DNA of 64,000 nt from Candidatus Kapaibacterium sp. (GTDB taxonomy: Bacteria > Bacteroidota > Ignavibacteria > Kapaibacteriales > UBA2268), in NCBI GenBank assembly GCA_023957315.1, contig JAMLHE010000006.1, positions 134,408 through 198,407 on the forward strand, in the 5' to 3' direction. Position 1 is the stretch's first letter; the number at the start of each line of letters is the position of its first letter. A program made the translations under genes and the position numbers. The notes beneath the pieces were generated by a model, which saw only the letters and a list, made by a program, of their open reading frames with translations, made no database searches and had not been told where the DNA came from. Below, one piece after another: positions 9,266 through 18,181 of the stretch.

Positions 9266-10039
9266 TTGCACAAATTTATTTTAATTGCCGGACCATGTTT
9301 AGCCGAATCAAGCGAAATGTTGGAACAGACTGCCGAATCAATTTTGGAATCAACTAAGGATTATGATATAGACCTCATTTTCAAGGCTTCGTACCGTAAA
9401 GCAAATCGCACGAGTGGCGATTCATTTGAAGGCGTGGGCGATATTAAGGCTTTGGAGTGGATTTCCCAAATTGGAAAAAAGTATAATCTCAGAACCATAA
9501 CTGATGTTCATAGCATCCAAGATTGCGAAATGGCAGCTCAATATGTAGATGCTTTGCAAATCCCCGCTTTTTTATGCCGACAGACTGATTTGCTCGTAGC
9601 TGCGGGCAAGACCGGCAAAGCGATTAATATCAAAAAGGGGCAATTTCTCGCAGCTAAGGATATGCAAAAAGCAGCACAGAAAGTAGCTTCAACGGGCAAT
9701 AACAAAATCATGCTTACCGAGCGAGGTACATTTTTCGGTTATCATGATTTAGTCGTGGATTTCCGTAGCTTACCCATTATGTCGGGCTTTTCTTATCCGG
9801 TAATATATGATGCTACGCACTCTGTTCAACAGCCATCGCAAGGCGAGCAGTCAGGTGGATTGCGACAATTCATCTTACCTTTGGCAAAAGCGGCAATTGC
9901 AGTGGGTGTCAATGGAATCTTTTGCGAAACTCATCCGAGTCCCGACAAAGCAATGAGCGATGCGGCAACCCAAATAAAGTTGGACGAATTTCCGTCATTC
10001 ATCAAGACGCTTTTAGACTTGAACCAAGCAATAAAATGA
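9266..10039 (+). CDS. kdsA: 3-deoxy-8-phosphooctulonate synthase (metal-dependent class)
   Basis: The 257-residue enzyme condenses phosphoenolpyruvate with arabinose-5-phosphate to Kdo-8-phosphate, the first committed Kdo step of LPS. Start motif FILIAGPC carries Cys11, followed by KASYRKANRTS, DVHS, IPAFLCRQTDLL, DATHSVQQP with His185, Glu221 in ETHP and Asp232 in SDAATQ. Cys/His/Glu/Asp are the ligands of the metal-dependent class (as in Aquifex); the metal-free E. coli enzyme has Asn in place of the Cys. The start is TTG at 9266, chosen because AAGGAAG lies just upstream and the protein begins at the family's usual position. The stop overlaps the lptC start (ATGA). Confidence 0.95.
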   Translation: MHKFILIAGPCLAESSEMLEQTAESILESTKDYDIDLIFKASYRKANRTSGDSFEGVGDIKALEWISQIGKKYNLRTITDVHSIQDCEMAAQYVDALQIPAFLCRQTDLLVAAGKTGKAINIKKGQFLAAKDMQKAAQKVASTGNNKIMLTERGTFFGYHDLVVDFRSLPIMSGFSYPVIYDATHSVQQPSQGEQSGGLRQFILPLAKAAIAVGVNGIFCETHPSPDKAMSDAATQIKLDEFPSFIKTLLDLNQAIK

Positions 10040-10602
10040 AATCGAACCAATACATATTGATATTCGCCTTTTTAAATGTTGCATTGCTATGCTCTTCTTG
10101 CGATATTGATTTCGAAGGAAAACAAGAGGAGGTTGACAAAAGCAAAGCTGCGATAATTCATGATAAACCGGACCAAATAGCTTATGACATCGAAGTTTTA
10201 TTTGTCGATTCGAGTTTTACGAAAGCAATTTTAAAAGCTCGGAAAGCAAGAATTTACAACGAGCGATATGAGACTTTTCTGGATAGCGGGATGCAAGTTA
10301 CTTTTTTTGAACGTAATTCAGCCGAATTTTCCATTTTGACAGCTGATAGCGCAAGAATTGATGACAGAACCAAAAATATGTTAGCACAAGGCAATGTTAT
10401 TGTAGTTGCCGAATCAAAAGGGCGTCGGCTCGAAACAGAGCTTTTGGAATGGGATAATTTGAGACAAAAAATTTATTCAACAGAGTTTGTCACAATAACG
10501 ACACCGACTGAAATTATCAAAGGGTATGGATTCGAATCTGACCCAAATCTGAATGAATACGTAATTAATCGAGTAAGTGGAATTCAAAAAAGAGGTAACT
10601 GA
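10036..10602 (+). CDS. lptC: LPS export lipoprotein LptC-like
   Basis: The start ATG at 10036 overlaps the kdsA stop, giving 188 residues with a lipoprotein signal peptide (lipobox LCSSC). The body shows the LptC/OstA-like beta pattern: TKAILKARKARIY, followed by repeated turn motifs such as LTADSARID and NMLAQGNVIVV, in which a property is stored 'before and after' each strand. LptC passes LPS from the inner-membrane LptBFG transporter to LptA. Family assignment rests on these motifs and on position after kdsA. A longer in-frame reading upstream exists inside kdsA but lacks a start signal. The stop shares a base with the tpiA start (TGATG). Confidence 0.78.
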   Translation: MKSNQYILIFAFLNVALLCSSCDIDFEGKQEEVDKSKAAIIHDKPDQIAYDIEVLFVDSSFTKAILKARKARIYNERYETFLDSGMQVTFFERNSAEFSILTADSARIDDRTKNMLAQGNVIVVAESKGRRLETELLEWDNLRQKIYSTEFVTITTPTEIIKGYGFESDPNLNEYVINRVSGIQKRGN

Positions 10603-11372
10603 TGAAAAAGTTTTTAATTGCAGGCAACTGGAAAATGTTTACAAATGTATTTGAATCAAAAATTTTGGTCGAAACACTTCTCGCCGAAATTTGGAAAAAG
10701 GAGATGCATACTACTGTTCTGGTATGTCCGCCATTTACAAGCTTGTGCGGAGTAGCAGAGATTATCAAAGACACTGATTTGAAACTTGGAGCTCAAAATT
10801 GTCATTTCGAGGAGAAAGGAGCTTTCACAGGCGAAGTCTCACCGCAGATGCTTCAATTCCTTGGTTGCGAGTATATTATCATTGGGCATTCCGAACGTAG
10901 GACGCATTTTAAAGAAGATGATGAAATTATTGCGAAAAAACTTTCAGCTATACTCGATTTGAGACTAACTCCGATATTGTGCATAGGTGAGACTTTCGAG
11001 CAAAGGATAAACAATATGACCAATCATATATTGGCTATCCAAATTGAAAAAGCCTTTGAAAAGATTGAGAAAGCTCTTATCAAAAATGTGGTAATAGCAT
11101 ATGAGCCTGTTTGGGCTATCGGTACAGGCATATCTGCCACTTCGGAGCAAGCTCAAGAAACTCATAGTTGGATAAAAGACTTCATCAACTCAAAATATTC
11201 TGTAAATAGGGAAGACCTGACAGTTTTGTATGGTGGGAGTATGAATGATAAAAATTGCCACGAACTGCTATCCTTAGCTGATGTTGACGGAGGCTTGATA
11301 GGCGGTGCTTCTCTGAATGCGGAAGCTTTTGCTACAATAATTGACAATGCGGAAAAAATCAGCAAGATATGA
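10602..11372 (+). CDS. tpiA: Triosephosphate isomerase
   Basis: The 256-residue protein is full length. It has AGNWKMF with catalytic Lys11, the catalytic His in IIGHSERR, the catalytic Glu in AYEPVWAIGTG and the phosphate-binding LYGGSM and GLIGGASL segments. It interconverts dihydroxyacetone phosphate and glyceraldehyde-3-phosphate. It lies between lptC and pgsA with one-base and four-base overlaps. That position fits supply of glycerol-3-phosphate-derived lipid precursors, but this link is inferred. Confidence 0.97.
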   Translation: MKKFLIAGNWKMFTNVFESKILVETLLAEIWKKEMHTTVLVCPPFTSLCGVAEIIKDTDLKLGAQNCHFEEKGAFTGEVSPQMLQFLGCEYIIIGHSERRTHFKEDDEIIAKKLSAILDLRLTPILCIGETFEQRINNMTNHILAIQIEKAFEKIEKALIKNVVIAYEPVWAIGTGISATSEQAQETHSWIKDFINSKYSVNREDLTVLYGGSMNDKNCHELLSLADVDGGLIGGASLNAEAFATIIDNAEKISKI

Positions 11373-11953
11373 ACCATTTGCCCAATATCTTAAGCATTTT
11401 TAGACTTATCATAGCTCCCTTCTTTTATGTTTGCATTATTTCCGATAATAGTCAAACAGTAGTTCTTGGGGTTGTTTTGTTCATTATCGGAGCATTGACG
11501 GATTACCTCGATGGACTTTTGGCTCGCAAATACCAAGCAATCTCTTCTTTTGGGAAATTTTTAGACCCTTTGGCGGATAAAGTCCTGACGGGTTTTGCTC
11601 TTGTCGCCTTTTCATCAATGAAAATAATCCCGCTTTGGATGGTACTCATCGTGCTTTTCCGAGATTTGCTCACTACAGTCATCAGGACTATTGATACATC
11701 CGGAAGATTGAATTTTAAGACTTCCGAAATCGCCCGAATCAAAACATTTATTCAAATGGCATTCATAGCAGGAATACTATTCATCGTATTTCTCTATCAT
11801 ACAGGAATGTTGGAAATAACTAAAGCTGATTACGAAAGCTTCCTCAAATCCGATTGGATAGATTATACAATGTTGTTTGTGGTCTTACTCACAATTTATA
11901 CGCTCGTTGATTATCTTTGGAAAATTTTTGCTTCATTCAAAAAGAAGACATGA
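11369..11953 (+). CDS. pgsA: CDP-diacylglycerol--glycerol-3-phosphate 3-phosphatidyltransferase
   Basis: The 194-residue inner-membrane enzyme carries the CDP-alcohol phosphotransferase signature D-x2-D-G-x2-A-R-x8-G-x3-D-x3-D, seen as DYLDGLLARKY followed by GKFLDPLADK. It has several transmembrane helices. It makes phosphatidylglycerophosphate, and the next gene is the phosphatase for that product. ATGA overlaps join it to tpiA (start) and pgpA (stop). Confidence 0.94.
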   Translation: MNHLPNILSIFRLIIAPFFYVCIISDNSQTVVLGVVLFIIGALTDYLDGLLARKYQAISSFGKFLDPLADKVLTGFALVAFSSMKIIPLWMVLIVLFRDLLTTVIRTIDTSGRLNFKTSEIARIKTFIQMAFIAGILFIVFLYHTGMLEITKADYESFLKSDWIDYTMLFVVLLTIYTLVDYLWKIFASFKKKT

Positions 11954-12426
11954 ACAAAAAAGTTTATATCAACTTTGCAACTTTGTATGGAATAGGATAC
12001 GCACGATATGCTCCCGGAACCATTGCTAGCATTCCGCCGTTACTGTTTTTATTACTACCTGAAGACTATTTTTATCCGATTACCTTGGTAATTCTTATCA
12101 TTTCGATACTAATATCATACAAACAAGTAGAAAAAATCGAATCAGATGGACATTCTGACCCGGGTTTTGTAGTTGTAGATGAATTTGTTGGTATGACAAT
12201 TGTGCTTTTGATGCCATTTTTCCCTAAAAGTATATTTTGGGTAATACTTTCTTTTGCCATTTTCCGCTTATATGATATTTTCAAACCATTTCCAATAGAC
12301 AAATTAAATTCTCGTGAAGGAGCATTTTTCGTTTTTGCCGATGATGTACTTGCAGCAATTTTCACAAGCCTAACTATCTATATTCTATATGTATGTAGCC
12401 AAATATTGGCTATTATTCTACTGTAA
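11950..12426 (+). CDS. pgpA: Phosphatidylglycerophosphatase A
   Basis: The start ATG at 11950 overlaps the pgsA stop, giving 158 residues. PgpA-family motifs are GIGYARYAPGTIAS near the N-terminus, DPGFVVVDEFVGM, RLYDIFKPFPID and FADDVLAAI, plus four hydrophobic segments. The enzyme removes phosphate from phosphatidylglycerophosphate to give phosphatidylglycerol, completing the step started by pgsA. It is the last gene of the kdsA-pgpA chain, followed by 237 nt without a gene. Confidence 0.92.
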   Translation: MNKKVYINFATLYGIGYARYAPGTIASIPPLLFLLLPEDYFYPITLVILIISILISYKQVEKIESDGHSDPGFVVVDEFVGMTIVLLMPFFPKSIFWVILSFAIFRLYDIFKPFPIDKLNSREGAFFVFADDVLAAIFTSLTIYILYVCSQILAIILL

Positions 12427-12537
12427 ATTCAATTATTTGAAAAAATATTGAAAAAAATGTAAAAATATAGGTGGGAACACGTTAAAATGACATTTTTTTT
12501 TTGCGTGTGAAATATTTTTTTATTATCTTGGTATTGT

Positions 12538-12545
12538 TATTTTTG
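12538..12545 (+). promoter_or_regulatory. Possible -7 box in the leader of the HU gene
   Basis: The 237-nt gap 12427-12663 is very AT-rich and holds no gene. TATTTTTG at 12538-12545 matches TAnnTTTG, but no -33 TTG stands at the right distance. A promoter here would give a leader of about 110 nt. Confidence 0.22.
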
Positions 12546-12663
12546 TAACATTGCTCAAAACATTAGTATTCATATACGATTTCAATAAAAAAATGAGTAT
12601 TTTTTCTCTTTTTTGGGCTTTTTGTAATTAACTGTTTAGTCATAATTGTTTAAGGGAGTGCTA

Positions 12664-12975
12664 ATGGGCATGAACAAAACTGATCTCATCAATGCAGTTG
12701 CCTCAAGCTCGGGTTTGAATAAAGTTCAATCCGAAAAGGCAATCAAAAGTACACTAGAAGCTCTATCAACTGAATTATCAGGTGGTGGCAGTGTAACTTT
12801 AATCGGATTCGGTACTTTTTCGGTAATGGAAAGACAAGCACGTATGGGTAAAAATCCCCAAACTGGCGCGTCAATAAGTATTCCGGCAAAGAAAGTTGCC
12901 AAATTCAAACCAGGCAAAGCTTTATCAGAAATGGTAAATCCTGTTGCTAAAACAGCGAAAAAGAAAAAGAAATAA
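12664..12975 (+). CDS. HU/IHF family DNA-binding protein
   Basis: The protein has 103 residues. It has the HU fold: an N-terminal helical part (MNKTDLINAVA), then VTLIGFGTFSV, and the DNA-binding arm RMGKNPQTGASISIPAKK followed by FKPGKALSE. A lysine-rich tail (KTAKKKKK) extends beyond the canonical 90 residues. The start is ATG 12664, preceded by AAGGGAG at a good distance; a Met two codons later is also possible. It is a single-gene unit with its own terminator. HU compacts and bends DNA in the nucleoid. Confidence 0.94.
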   Translation: MGMNKTDLINAVASSSGLNKVQSEKAIKSTLEALSTELSGGGSVTLIGFGTFSVMERQARMGKNPQTGASISIPAKKVAKFKPGKALSEMVNPVAKTAKKKKK

Positions 12976-13003
12976 TTCTACTTTTTCGTCGTGTTGAAAA
13001 CTT

Positions 13004-13029
13004 AGCCGTTCTTATGAACGGCTTTTTTT
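13004..13029 (+). terminator. Rho-independent terminator of the HU gene
   Basis: Perfect 8-bp stem AGCCGTTC/GAACGGCT (13004-13011 / 13016-13023) with loop TTAT, followed by seven T residues. Confidence 0.88.
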
Positions 13030-13070
13030 GTATTTTTGCATGAATTTTTATAACAAATCATTCGAATTAT

Positions 13071-13994
13071 ATGGGCGAACTTAAGCTATCTAAACCCTAC
13101 TTATTACAGGCTTCAGACCTCACGACAGAGGATGTTAAGCTCATTTTCGACAAATCCGACTATTTTCTTAAGCACTATAAACGAGGCGAGAAATTTGATG
13201 ATTTGAAGGGTGTAACTGTCGCAATGGTGTTTTTTGAACCATCTACGCGTACTAAACTTTCTTTTGATATTGCCGCAAAGCGACTATCAGCCGACACAAT
13301 TTCTTTCCAATCTGCTACAAGCAGTCTGACCAAAGGCGAATCCCTAATTGATACTCTTCACACGATTGAAGCAATGGGTGTACAAATGTATGTTGTACGA
13401 CATGGCAAATCCGGGGTTCCTCAATTTTTGCAAGAAAACACAAGTGGTGTGATTTTGAATGCAGGTGATGGCAAACATGCTCACCCAACTCAAGCACTAT
13501 TGGATTCATATACTCTTTATCGCCATTTTGGAGATGTCAAAGGGCTCAAAGTATGTATCGTTGGTGATATCATTCATAGCAGGGTGGCGAGGTCGAACAT
13601 TGCTTTGCTCAAAACTTTGGGTGCTGAAGTCACTTTATGCGCCCCCGGAACTCTTTTGCCACGTAATCGTAACATTTGGGATTGTCCGATAATTGAATCG
13701 CTTGATGACGCTGTAGAGTGGGCGGATGTAATGTTGGTGTTGAGATTGCAAAGAGAAAGAATGGAATCGGGCATTTTACCATCAATCACGGAATTTTCGA
13801 AATATTATGGTGTGAAATACGAACATTTTACCCGAAAACCTGAATTAGTCTTGATGCATCCCGGACCTGTAAACTTTGGAATTGAATTAGATTACCGTTT
13901 GAGCACTTATCCAAATTGCTTGATCCAAACGCAAGTTATCCACGGAGTCTTCATTAGGATGGCATTATTATCACTATTGGGTAGAGACCTTTAG
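13071..13994 (+). CDS. pyrB: Aspartate carbamoyltransferase catalytic subunit
   Basis: The 307-residue protein has the transcarbamoylase motifs: carbamoyl-phosphate site FEPSTRTKLSF near residue 46, a SLTKGESLIDT loop, HPTQALLD and a C-terminal MHPGPVN. It makes carbamoyl-aspartate in pyrimidine synthesis. The motif after MHPGPVN is usually R-G/D-x-E-[IL]; here it reads F-G-I-E-L, so the common Arg is replaced by Phe. No regulatory pyrI is adjacent. A TATTTTTG -7-like box (13031-13038) sits directly after the HU terminator. The next gene, prmC, starts 4 nt downstream. Confidence 0.95.
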   Translation: MGELKLSKPYLLQASDLTTEDVKLIFDKSDYFLKHYKRGEKFDDLKGVTVAMVFFEPSTRTKLSFDIAAKRLSADTISFQSATSSLTKGESLIDTLHTIEAMGVQMYVVRHGKSGVPQFLQENTSGVILNAGDGKHAHPTQALLDSYTLYRHFGDVKGLKVCIVGDIIHSRVARSNIALLKTLGAEVTLCAPGTLLPRNRNIWDCPIIESLDDAVEWADVMLVLRLQRERMESGILPSITEFSKYYGVKYEHFTRKPELVLMHPGPVNFGIELDYRLSTYPNCLIQTQVIHGVFIRMALLSLLGRDL

Positions 13995-13997
13995 CCA

Positions 13998-14846
13998 TTG
14001 GAAAGCATCTGGACTATTGTCAAATTGATTGATTGGGGTACCGGATACCTGAACAATCATAATATTGAATCTGCTAGACTCAATATTGAATTGATGCTTT
14101 CTAAAATTCTTAACTACGACCGAGTCAAACTTTATTCAAATTTCGACCAACCGCTTAGTGTGAAGGAACTCGCTATGCTGAAGGTAATGATTAAGCGCCG
14201 AATTGCTTCGGAACCACTTCAATACATTCTGGGCGAAACATATTTTTATGGACTGAAATTCTATTGCCGACCTGATGTTCTGATACCGAGACCTGAAACC
14301 GAGCTAATAATCGAGCATTTCTCGAAAATTACTAAATCAAAGGATTTTACATTATTGGATATTGGTACAGGAACAGGTTGTATAGCAATTACACTTGCCA
14401 AAATGTATCCCAATGCCTCGATTACAGCCATAGATATATCTGAGCAAGCTATTGCAACTGCCGCTCTGAATGCCGAACTACATAATGTACAAGTAGAATT
14501 GATTCATGCCGACGTTTTTGAATATGAGTTCCCTCATATGTTCGATTATATCATTTCTAATCCGCCATATATTCCGTTGAGCGAAAGCAAAGAACTGCAA
14601 GCAGAGATTCTGCTTCATGAGCCATCAATTGCATATACGGACGGTAATGACGGGCTTACTTATTATAGGCGATTTAATGGCATAATTGAGAGATTCATGA
14701 ATCCGACGGGGAAATTTCTGTTCGAGATAGGAGCAGGTCAAAGTAAAGATTTGGCGGAAATTTTGTCAGACAAAGTTATCGATGTTGTTTTTGACTTATC
14801 CGGTCATGACAGATTGATAATTGGTGCCAATAAAGTGTTAATTTAG
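13998..14846 (+). CDS. prmC: Peptide chain release factor N5-glutamine methyltransferase
   Basis: The 282-residue enzyme methylates the Gln of the GGQ motif in release factors. The N-terminal helical domain includes EPLQYILGETYFYGL; then come VLIPRPETE, the SAM-binding LLDIGTGTGCIAITLA, and the catalytic NPPY motif (ISNPPYIPLSE). The start is a TTG at 13998, 4 nt after the pyrB stop; it places the N-terminal helix where the family has it, and no ATG is available in the region. Confidence 0.94.
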   Translation: MESIWTIVKLIDWGTGYLNNHNIESARLNIELMLSKILNYDRVKLYSNFDQPLSVKELAMLKVMIKRRIASEPLQYILGETYFYGLKFYCRPDVLIPRPETELIIEHFSKITKSKDFTLLDIGTGTGCIAITLAKMYPNASITAIDISEQAIATAALNAELHNVQVELIHADVFEYEFPHMFDYIISNPPYIPLSESKELQAEILLHEPSIAYTDGNDGLTYYRRFNGIIERFMNPTGKFLFEIGAGQSKDLAEILSDKVIDVVFDLSGHDRLIIGANKVLI

Positions 14847-15004
14847 TGTTAAGATATGATGTATTTTAAGCTTAAGCAATAAATAATAGCATTTTTAGTT
14901 AATATATTATAATTTTGTTCTCTGTCATTCGATAAAAATTTATTAATTTTGAACTTGTATTTTTGTCTAAGAAGCAATAATTTAATTTTAAATGAGAGGT
15001 TATT

Positions 15005-15349
15005 ATGTCGCAAGTAAAAGTTGAGCAAGAAATTGGTGGTTCAATCCTTACCTTAAAAGGGCAATTCATAGGTGGAGCCGAAACAGATGAGTTGAGAGAC
15101 ACCCTAATGAGTTTAACCGAAAATCAAGTCAAACATTTGATAATAGACTTGAACAACGTTACGTATCTTAATTCTACGGCTTTGGGAGTATTGATTTCTT
15201 CTCATGCAAATTTTGCAAAGCGTGACGGTAAGATAGTGCTTTGCAATGTAAGTAAATCGCTCGAAAATATTTTTGTTATTACTAAACTGACTCTTGTATT
15301 TGCAATTGCTTCAAACATAGACGAAGCAAGAATATTGTTAACTAAATAA
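15005..15349 (+). CDS. STAS-domain anti-sigma factor antagonist
   Basis: The 114 residues form one STAS domain of the SpoIIAA/RsbV type, with the loop LNSTALGVL that carries the phosphorylatable Ser57. Such proteins are switched by a partner kinase/anti-sigma factor and a PP2C-type phosphatase; neither is visible nearby. GAGAGG precedes the ATG. It lies 38 nt upstream of exbB, so it may head that operon. A lone TATTTTTG (14958-14965) could be its -7 box. Confidence 0.88.
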   Translation: MSQVKVEQEIGGSILTLKGQFIGGAETDELRDTLMSLTENQVKHLIIDLNNVTYLNSTALGVLISSHANFAKRDGKIVLCNVSKSLENIFVITKLTLVFAIASNIDEARILLTK

Positions 15350-15387
15350 ACAAATTTTTATCAAATCATAATTTTTATGGAGATTTT

Positions 15388-16170
15388 ATGAAGAACTTTT
15401 TCAATGTGATAGTAATCGCATTATCGTTGCTTACAGCATATTTGATTTTTTATATTTATATGGGAAATCCCAATAACTTTAACGACCCTGATATCAAACA
15501 CGAACCTAAACCCGGAAATGTACCAGGCATGATTTACACAGGTGGACCACTTGTCGGTTTGCTAATGTCCTTCGTACTTATTGCTATCACTTTTATCTTC
15601 GAACGAGCCTATTCAATTGGTCAAGCCAAAGGTAAAGGCAATCCCGCAGTATTCATCAAATCCGTTATTACAAAACTTACTCAAGGAGACTTAGACGGAG
15701 CCGTCGCCGAGTGCGACAAACAGCGGGGCAGTATGGCAAACGTACTTCGTTCCGCTATCGTCAGGTTCCAAGAAATCGAACACGACCCGGAATTCCCGGG
15801 CGAAAAGAAGGTTTCTGAAGTTCAAAGAGCGATTGACGAATCAATGAACTTGGAAACACCTTTGTTAGAAAAAAATCTTGTAATTTTGTCAACTATTGCT
15901 TCTGTAGCTGTATTGGTAGGTTTGTTGGGAACAACACTCGGTATGATTAGAGCATTCCAAGCATTGGCAATTTCCGGTACAGTATCAGCGATTCAGCTTT
16001 CTATCGGTATCTCCGAAGCACTTTATAATACCGCAGGCGGCTTGGTTGGTGCTATTATTGCAATTGTTGCTTATAACTACTTCACAACTAAAGTTGATAA
16101 TTTCGTTTATATGATTGACGAAGCGATTCTAAATATCACACAGATATTTACCGTAAGAATTAAGAGCTAA
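15388..16170 (+). CDS. exbB: MotA/TolQ/ExbB proton channel family protein
   Basis: The 260 residues show an N-terminal transmembrane helix (about 5-25), a second near 52-72, a cytoplasmic domain of about 90 residues, and a C-terminal helix pair (about 163-186 and 200-228) with LLGTTLGMIRAFQALA and ALYNTAGGLVGAIIAI, typical of ExbB. It forms the pentameric proton channel that, with ExbD, energises TonB. It is followed by two exbD genes and tonB. Confidence 0.92.
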   Translation: MKNFFNVIVIALSLLTAYLIFYIYMGNPNNFNDPDIKHEPKPGNVPGMIYTGGPLVGLLMSFVLIAITFIFERAYSIGQAKGKGNPAVFIKSVITKLTQGDLDGAVAECDKQRGSMANVLRSAIVRFQEIEHDPEFPGEKKVSEVQRAIDESMNLETPLLEKNLVILSTIASVAVLVGLLGTTLGMIRAFQALAISGTVSAIQLSIGISEALYNTAGGLVGAIIAIVAYNYFTTKVDNFVYMIDEAILNITQIFTVRIKS

Positions 16171-16197
16171 TTTAAATTTGCACAAAAGGAGTATTCT

Positions 16198-16710
16198 GTG
16201 CCTAAAGTAAAGAAAAAGAGGATGGGGTTCGTTATTGATATGACCCCACTTGTGGACATCACTTTTTTGCTTCTAACATTTTTCATGTTTACTGCAAAAT
16301 TTAAGTCAGAAGCCGAAAGTGAACAAAAATTTGTTATTGAAAGACCTAAAGTAACTGCCGATACATCGAAAGTTCCTGATAAGGATTTGGCTATTATTAA
16401 AATAGCTGTGGATTCGCTTACAACAGACACTACATACTATTACGAATTGCTTAACGAAGCTGACCGTGCAGAGGTATGGAAGTTGACGCAATCTGTTCCC
16501 GAAGATATGAAAGAAAAAGCCCAATTAAGCGTTACACTCGAATCCTTGGATGAACTCGTTAGAAATACTCGTATAATTAGAGCCGAAACTGTGTTTGCTA
16601 TTGATGCAGACAAGCGATTAAGGTTCCAATGGGTATGGGATGCAATGGATATTTTACGAAAAAATCGTGCTACTGTGTTTAATTACGTGACCGAGAAAAA
16701 AGGTGCATAG
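16198..16710 (+). CDS. exbD: Biopolymer transport protein ExbD (copy 1)
   Basis: The 170-residue protein has one transmembrane helix near the N-terminus containing DMTPLVDITFLLLTFFMF; Asp20 is the channel proton carrier equivalent. The periplasmic part is longer and more charged than in E. coli ExbD. The start is GTG at 16198, preceded by AAAAGGAG. The motif is nearly identical to that of the next gene, while the rest has diverged, so the pair is an old duplication. Confidence 0.9.
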   Translation: MPKVKKKRMGFVIDMTPLVDITFLLLTFFMFTAKFKSEAESEQKFVIERPKVTADTSKVPDKDLAIIKIAVDSLTTDTTYYYELLNEADRAEVWKLTQSVPEDMKEKAQLSVTLESLDELVRNTRIIRAETVFAIDADKRLRFQWVWDAMDILRKNRATVFNYVTEKKGA

Positions 16711-16775
16711 AATTTGTAACTTTTTGAAGATTGGTAACGTCTTTTATTTAGAAAACAAAATTAAAGGATAGAAAA

Positions 16776-17342
16776 ATGGCAGGCGGCGGTGAATTAAAAG
16801 CCGAAAGATCGAAAAGAGGTAAAGCCTCTAAACGAAAAAAAATGAAAAGAGTCAGCTATCATCTTGATATGACTCCACTGGTGGACATCACTTTCTTATT
16901 GTTGACATTTTTCATGTTCACAACTACTATGGCAACGCCGCAAGTGATGGAAATGTCTATTCCACCCGAAGTTGTTGACCAAGTTGAAGTTAAAGAATCC
17001 GAATTATTGCAATTATTTGTTAGAGATGATAATAAGATTTTCTATGCAATTGGAAATGAAGACCCACAAGAAATTGAATTGAATAAAATAAGAGCATTGT
17101 CGGAAGTTGAAAATTTACGTGAAGGCAAGCGAAATAGAATGATTACTGCAGTTAAGCCTTCCAATGATGCCGATTACGGAACAATAGTCAACATACTCGA
17201 CGAACTGAACATGGCTGAAATTTTGATTACAGCCGAAATTACAAAAGAATTTGACGAAGAGGGTAACCCTAAGAAACGTGAAAGACGATTTACAATTGCG
17301 CAAATGAGCGAAGAAGAATTGGAAAAAATTAAGGAGTTGTAA
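16776..17342 (+). CDS. exbD: Biopolymer transport protein ExbD (copy 2)
   Basis: The 188 residues begin with a strongly basic cytoplasmic tail of about 27 residues, then the ExbD helix with DMTPLVDITFLLLTFFMF (Asp37) and a periplasmic domain. Two distinct ExbD proteins per ExbB are common in Bacteroidota and may form a heterodimer inside the ExbB pentamer. It ends one base before the tonB start. Confidence 0.9.
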   Translation: MAGGGELKAERSKRGKASKRKKMKRVSYHLDMTPLVDITFLLLTFFMFTTTMATPQVMEMSIPPEVVDQVEVKESELLQLFVRDDNKIFYAIGNEDPQEIELNKIRALSEVENLREGKRNRMITAVKPSNDADYGTIVNILDELNMAEILITAEITKEFDEEGNPKKRERRFTIAQMSEEELEKIKEL

Positions 17343-17343
17343 G

Positions 17344-18129
17344 ATGTCGGAAATAACTGCCAGATTGACAATCGAAATGCCCGAACCATCAGGTTACGGA
17401 GCTTCTGAATTGAAAGACTTCATTAATAAGAATACTTTAAGAGGCTTTCTTATTACATTGGGACTAACAATAATTTTACTACTTATTTATGTCTTTGCTG
17501 TCCAATCTTCCAGCGGGGCTAAAGCTGCTCCTAAAATGGCGCCTTTGGCTAAAGTTAGGTTAGACGACCTTGCTCCGCAAACTAATGAAGCCATGGAAGC
17601 ACCGCCACCTGTTCAACAAATTGTAAACACAGGTCCTGCAGCAAGAGCCGGTAACCCAATTCCGGTACCTGATGCTCAAATTACTGCAGAAATGAAAGAC
17701 TTTGCTACTATTGATGTCATGAGCCGAGCTTCCTCGGCAGGTGGTGACGGTCTTGATTTAGGTGGATTTGCTGCAAACATTGACTTGGGTGAAAGAGTAG
17801 TAGTTCAGACAAGAGTGGAAGAACCTGCACCGGATGCATTTATTCCTGTTGAAAAGGAACCGGGTGTGGACTTAGCAAAGCTCCAAAAAATCATCAAGTA
17901 CCCCGAATTAGCTCGTAGAGCCGGTGTTGAAGGCAAAGTTATAATTCGTGTACTTGTTGACGAAAAGGGTAAAGCCCGCAGACAATTAATTGAATTTAGT
18001 GATAACGAATTACTTAACCAAGCAGCTATGGATGCCGTGAATGACTACGGTACATTTACTCCGGCTATCCAAAATGCACAACCGATTATGTGCTGGGTAA
18101 GTATTCCAATCCAGTTCAAACTTAGATGA
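17344..18129 (+). CDS. tonB: TonB family energy transducer
   Basis: The 261-residue protein has a cytoplasmic N-terminus, a transmembrane helix at about 34-53, a Pro/Ala-rich linker and a C-terminal TonB domain with IKYPELARRAGVEGKVIIRV and a final VSIPIQFKL strand. TonB carries proton-motive energy from ExbBD to outer-membrane receptors. Only one base separates it from exbD copy 2. No TonB-dependent receptor is encoded in the window. Confidence 0.93.
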   Translation: MSEITARLTIEMPEPSGYGASELKDFINKNTLRGFLITLGLTIILLLIYVFAVQSSSGAKAAPKMAPLAKVRLDDLAPQTNEAMEAPPPVQQIVNTGPAARAGNPIPVPDAQITAEMKDFATIDVMSRASSAGGDGLDLGGFAANIDLGERVVVQTRVEEPAPDAFIPVEKEPGVDLAKLQKIIKYPELARRAGVEGKVIIRVLVDEKGKARRQLIEFSDNELLNQAAMDAVNDYGTFTPAIQNAQPIMCWVSIPIQFKLR

Positions 18130-18181
18130 TAATATTGACATATGTTTACCGCTCAGATATTCAGTTAATAGAAGTGCAAAA

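Noticed and set aside
9089..9271. 60-codon minus-strand frame between comB and kdsA
   Set aside because: It covers the promoter region of comB and the ribosome-binding site of kdsA, has biased residue content and no start signal.
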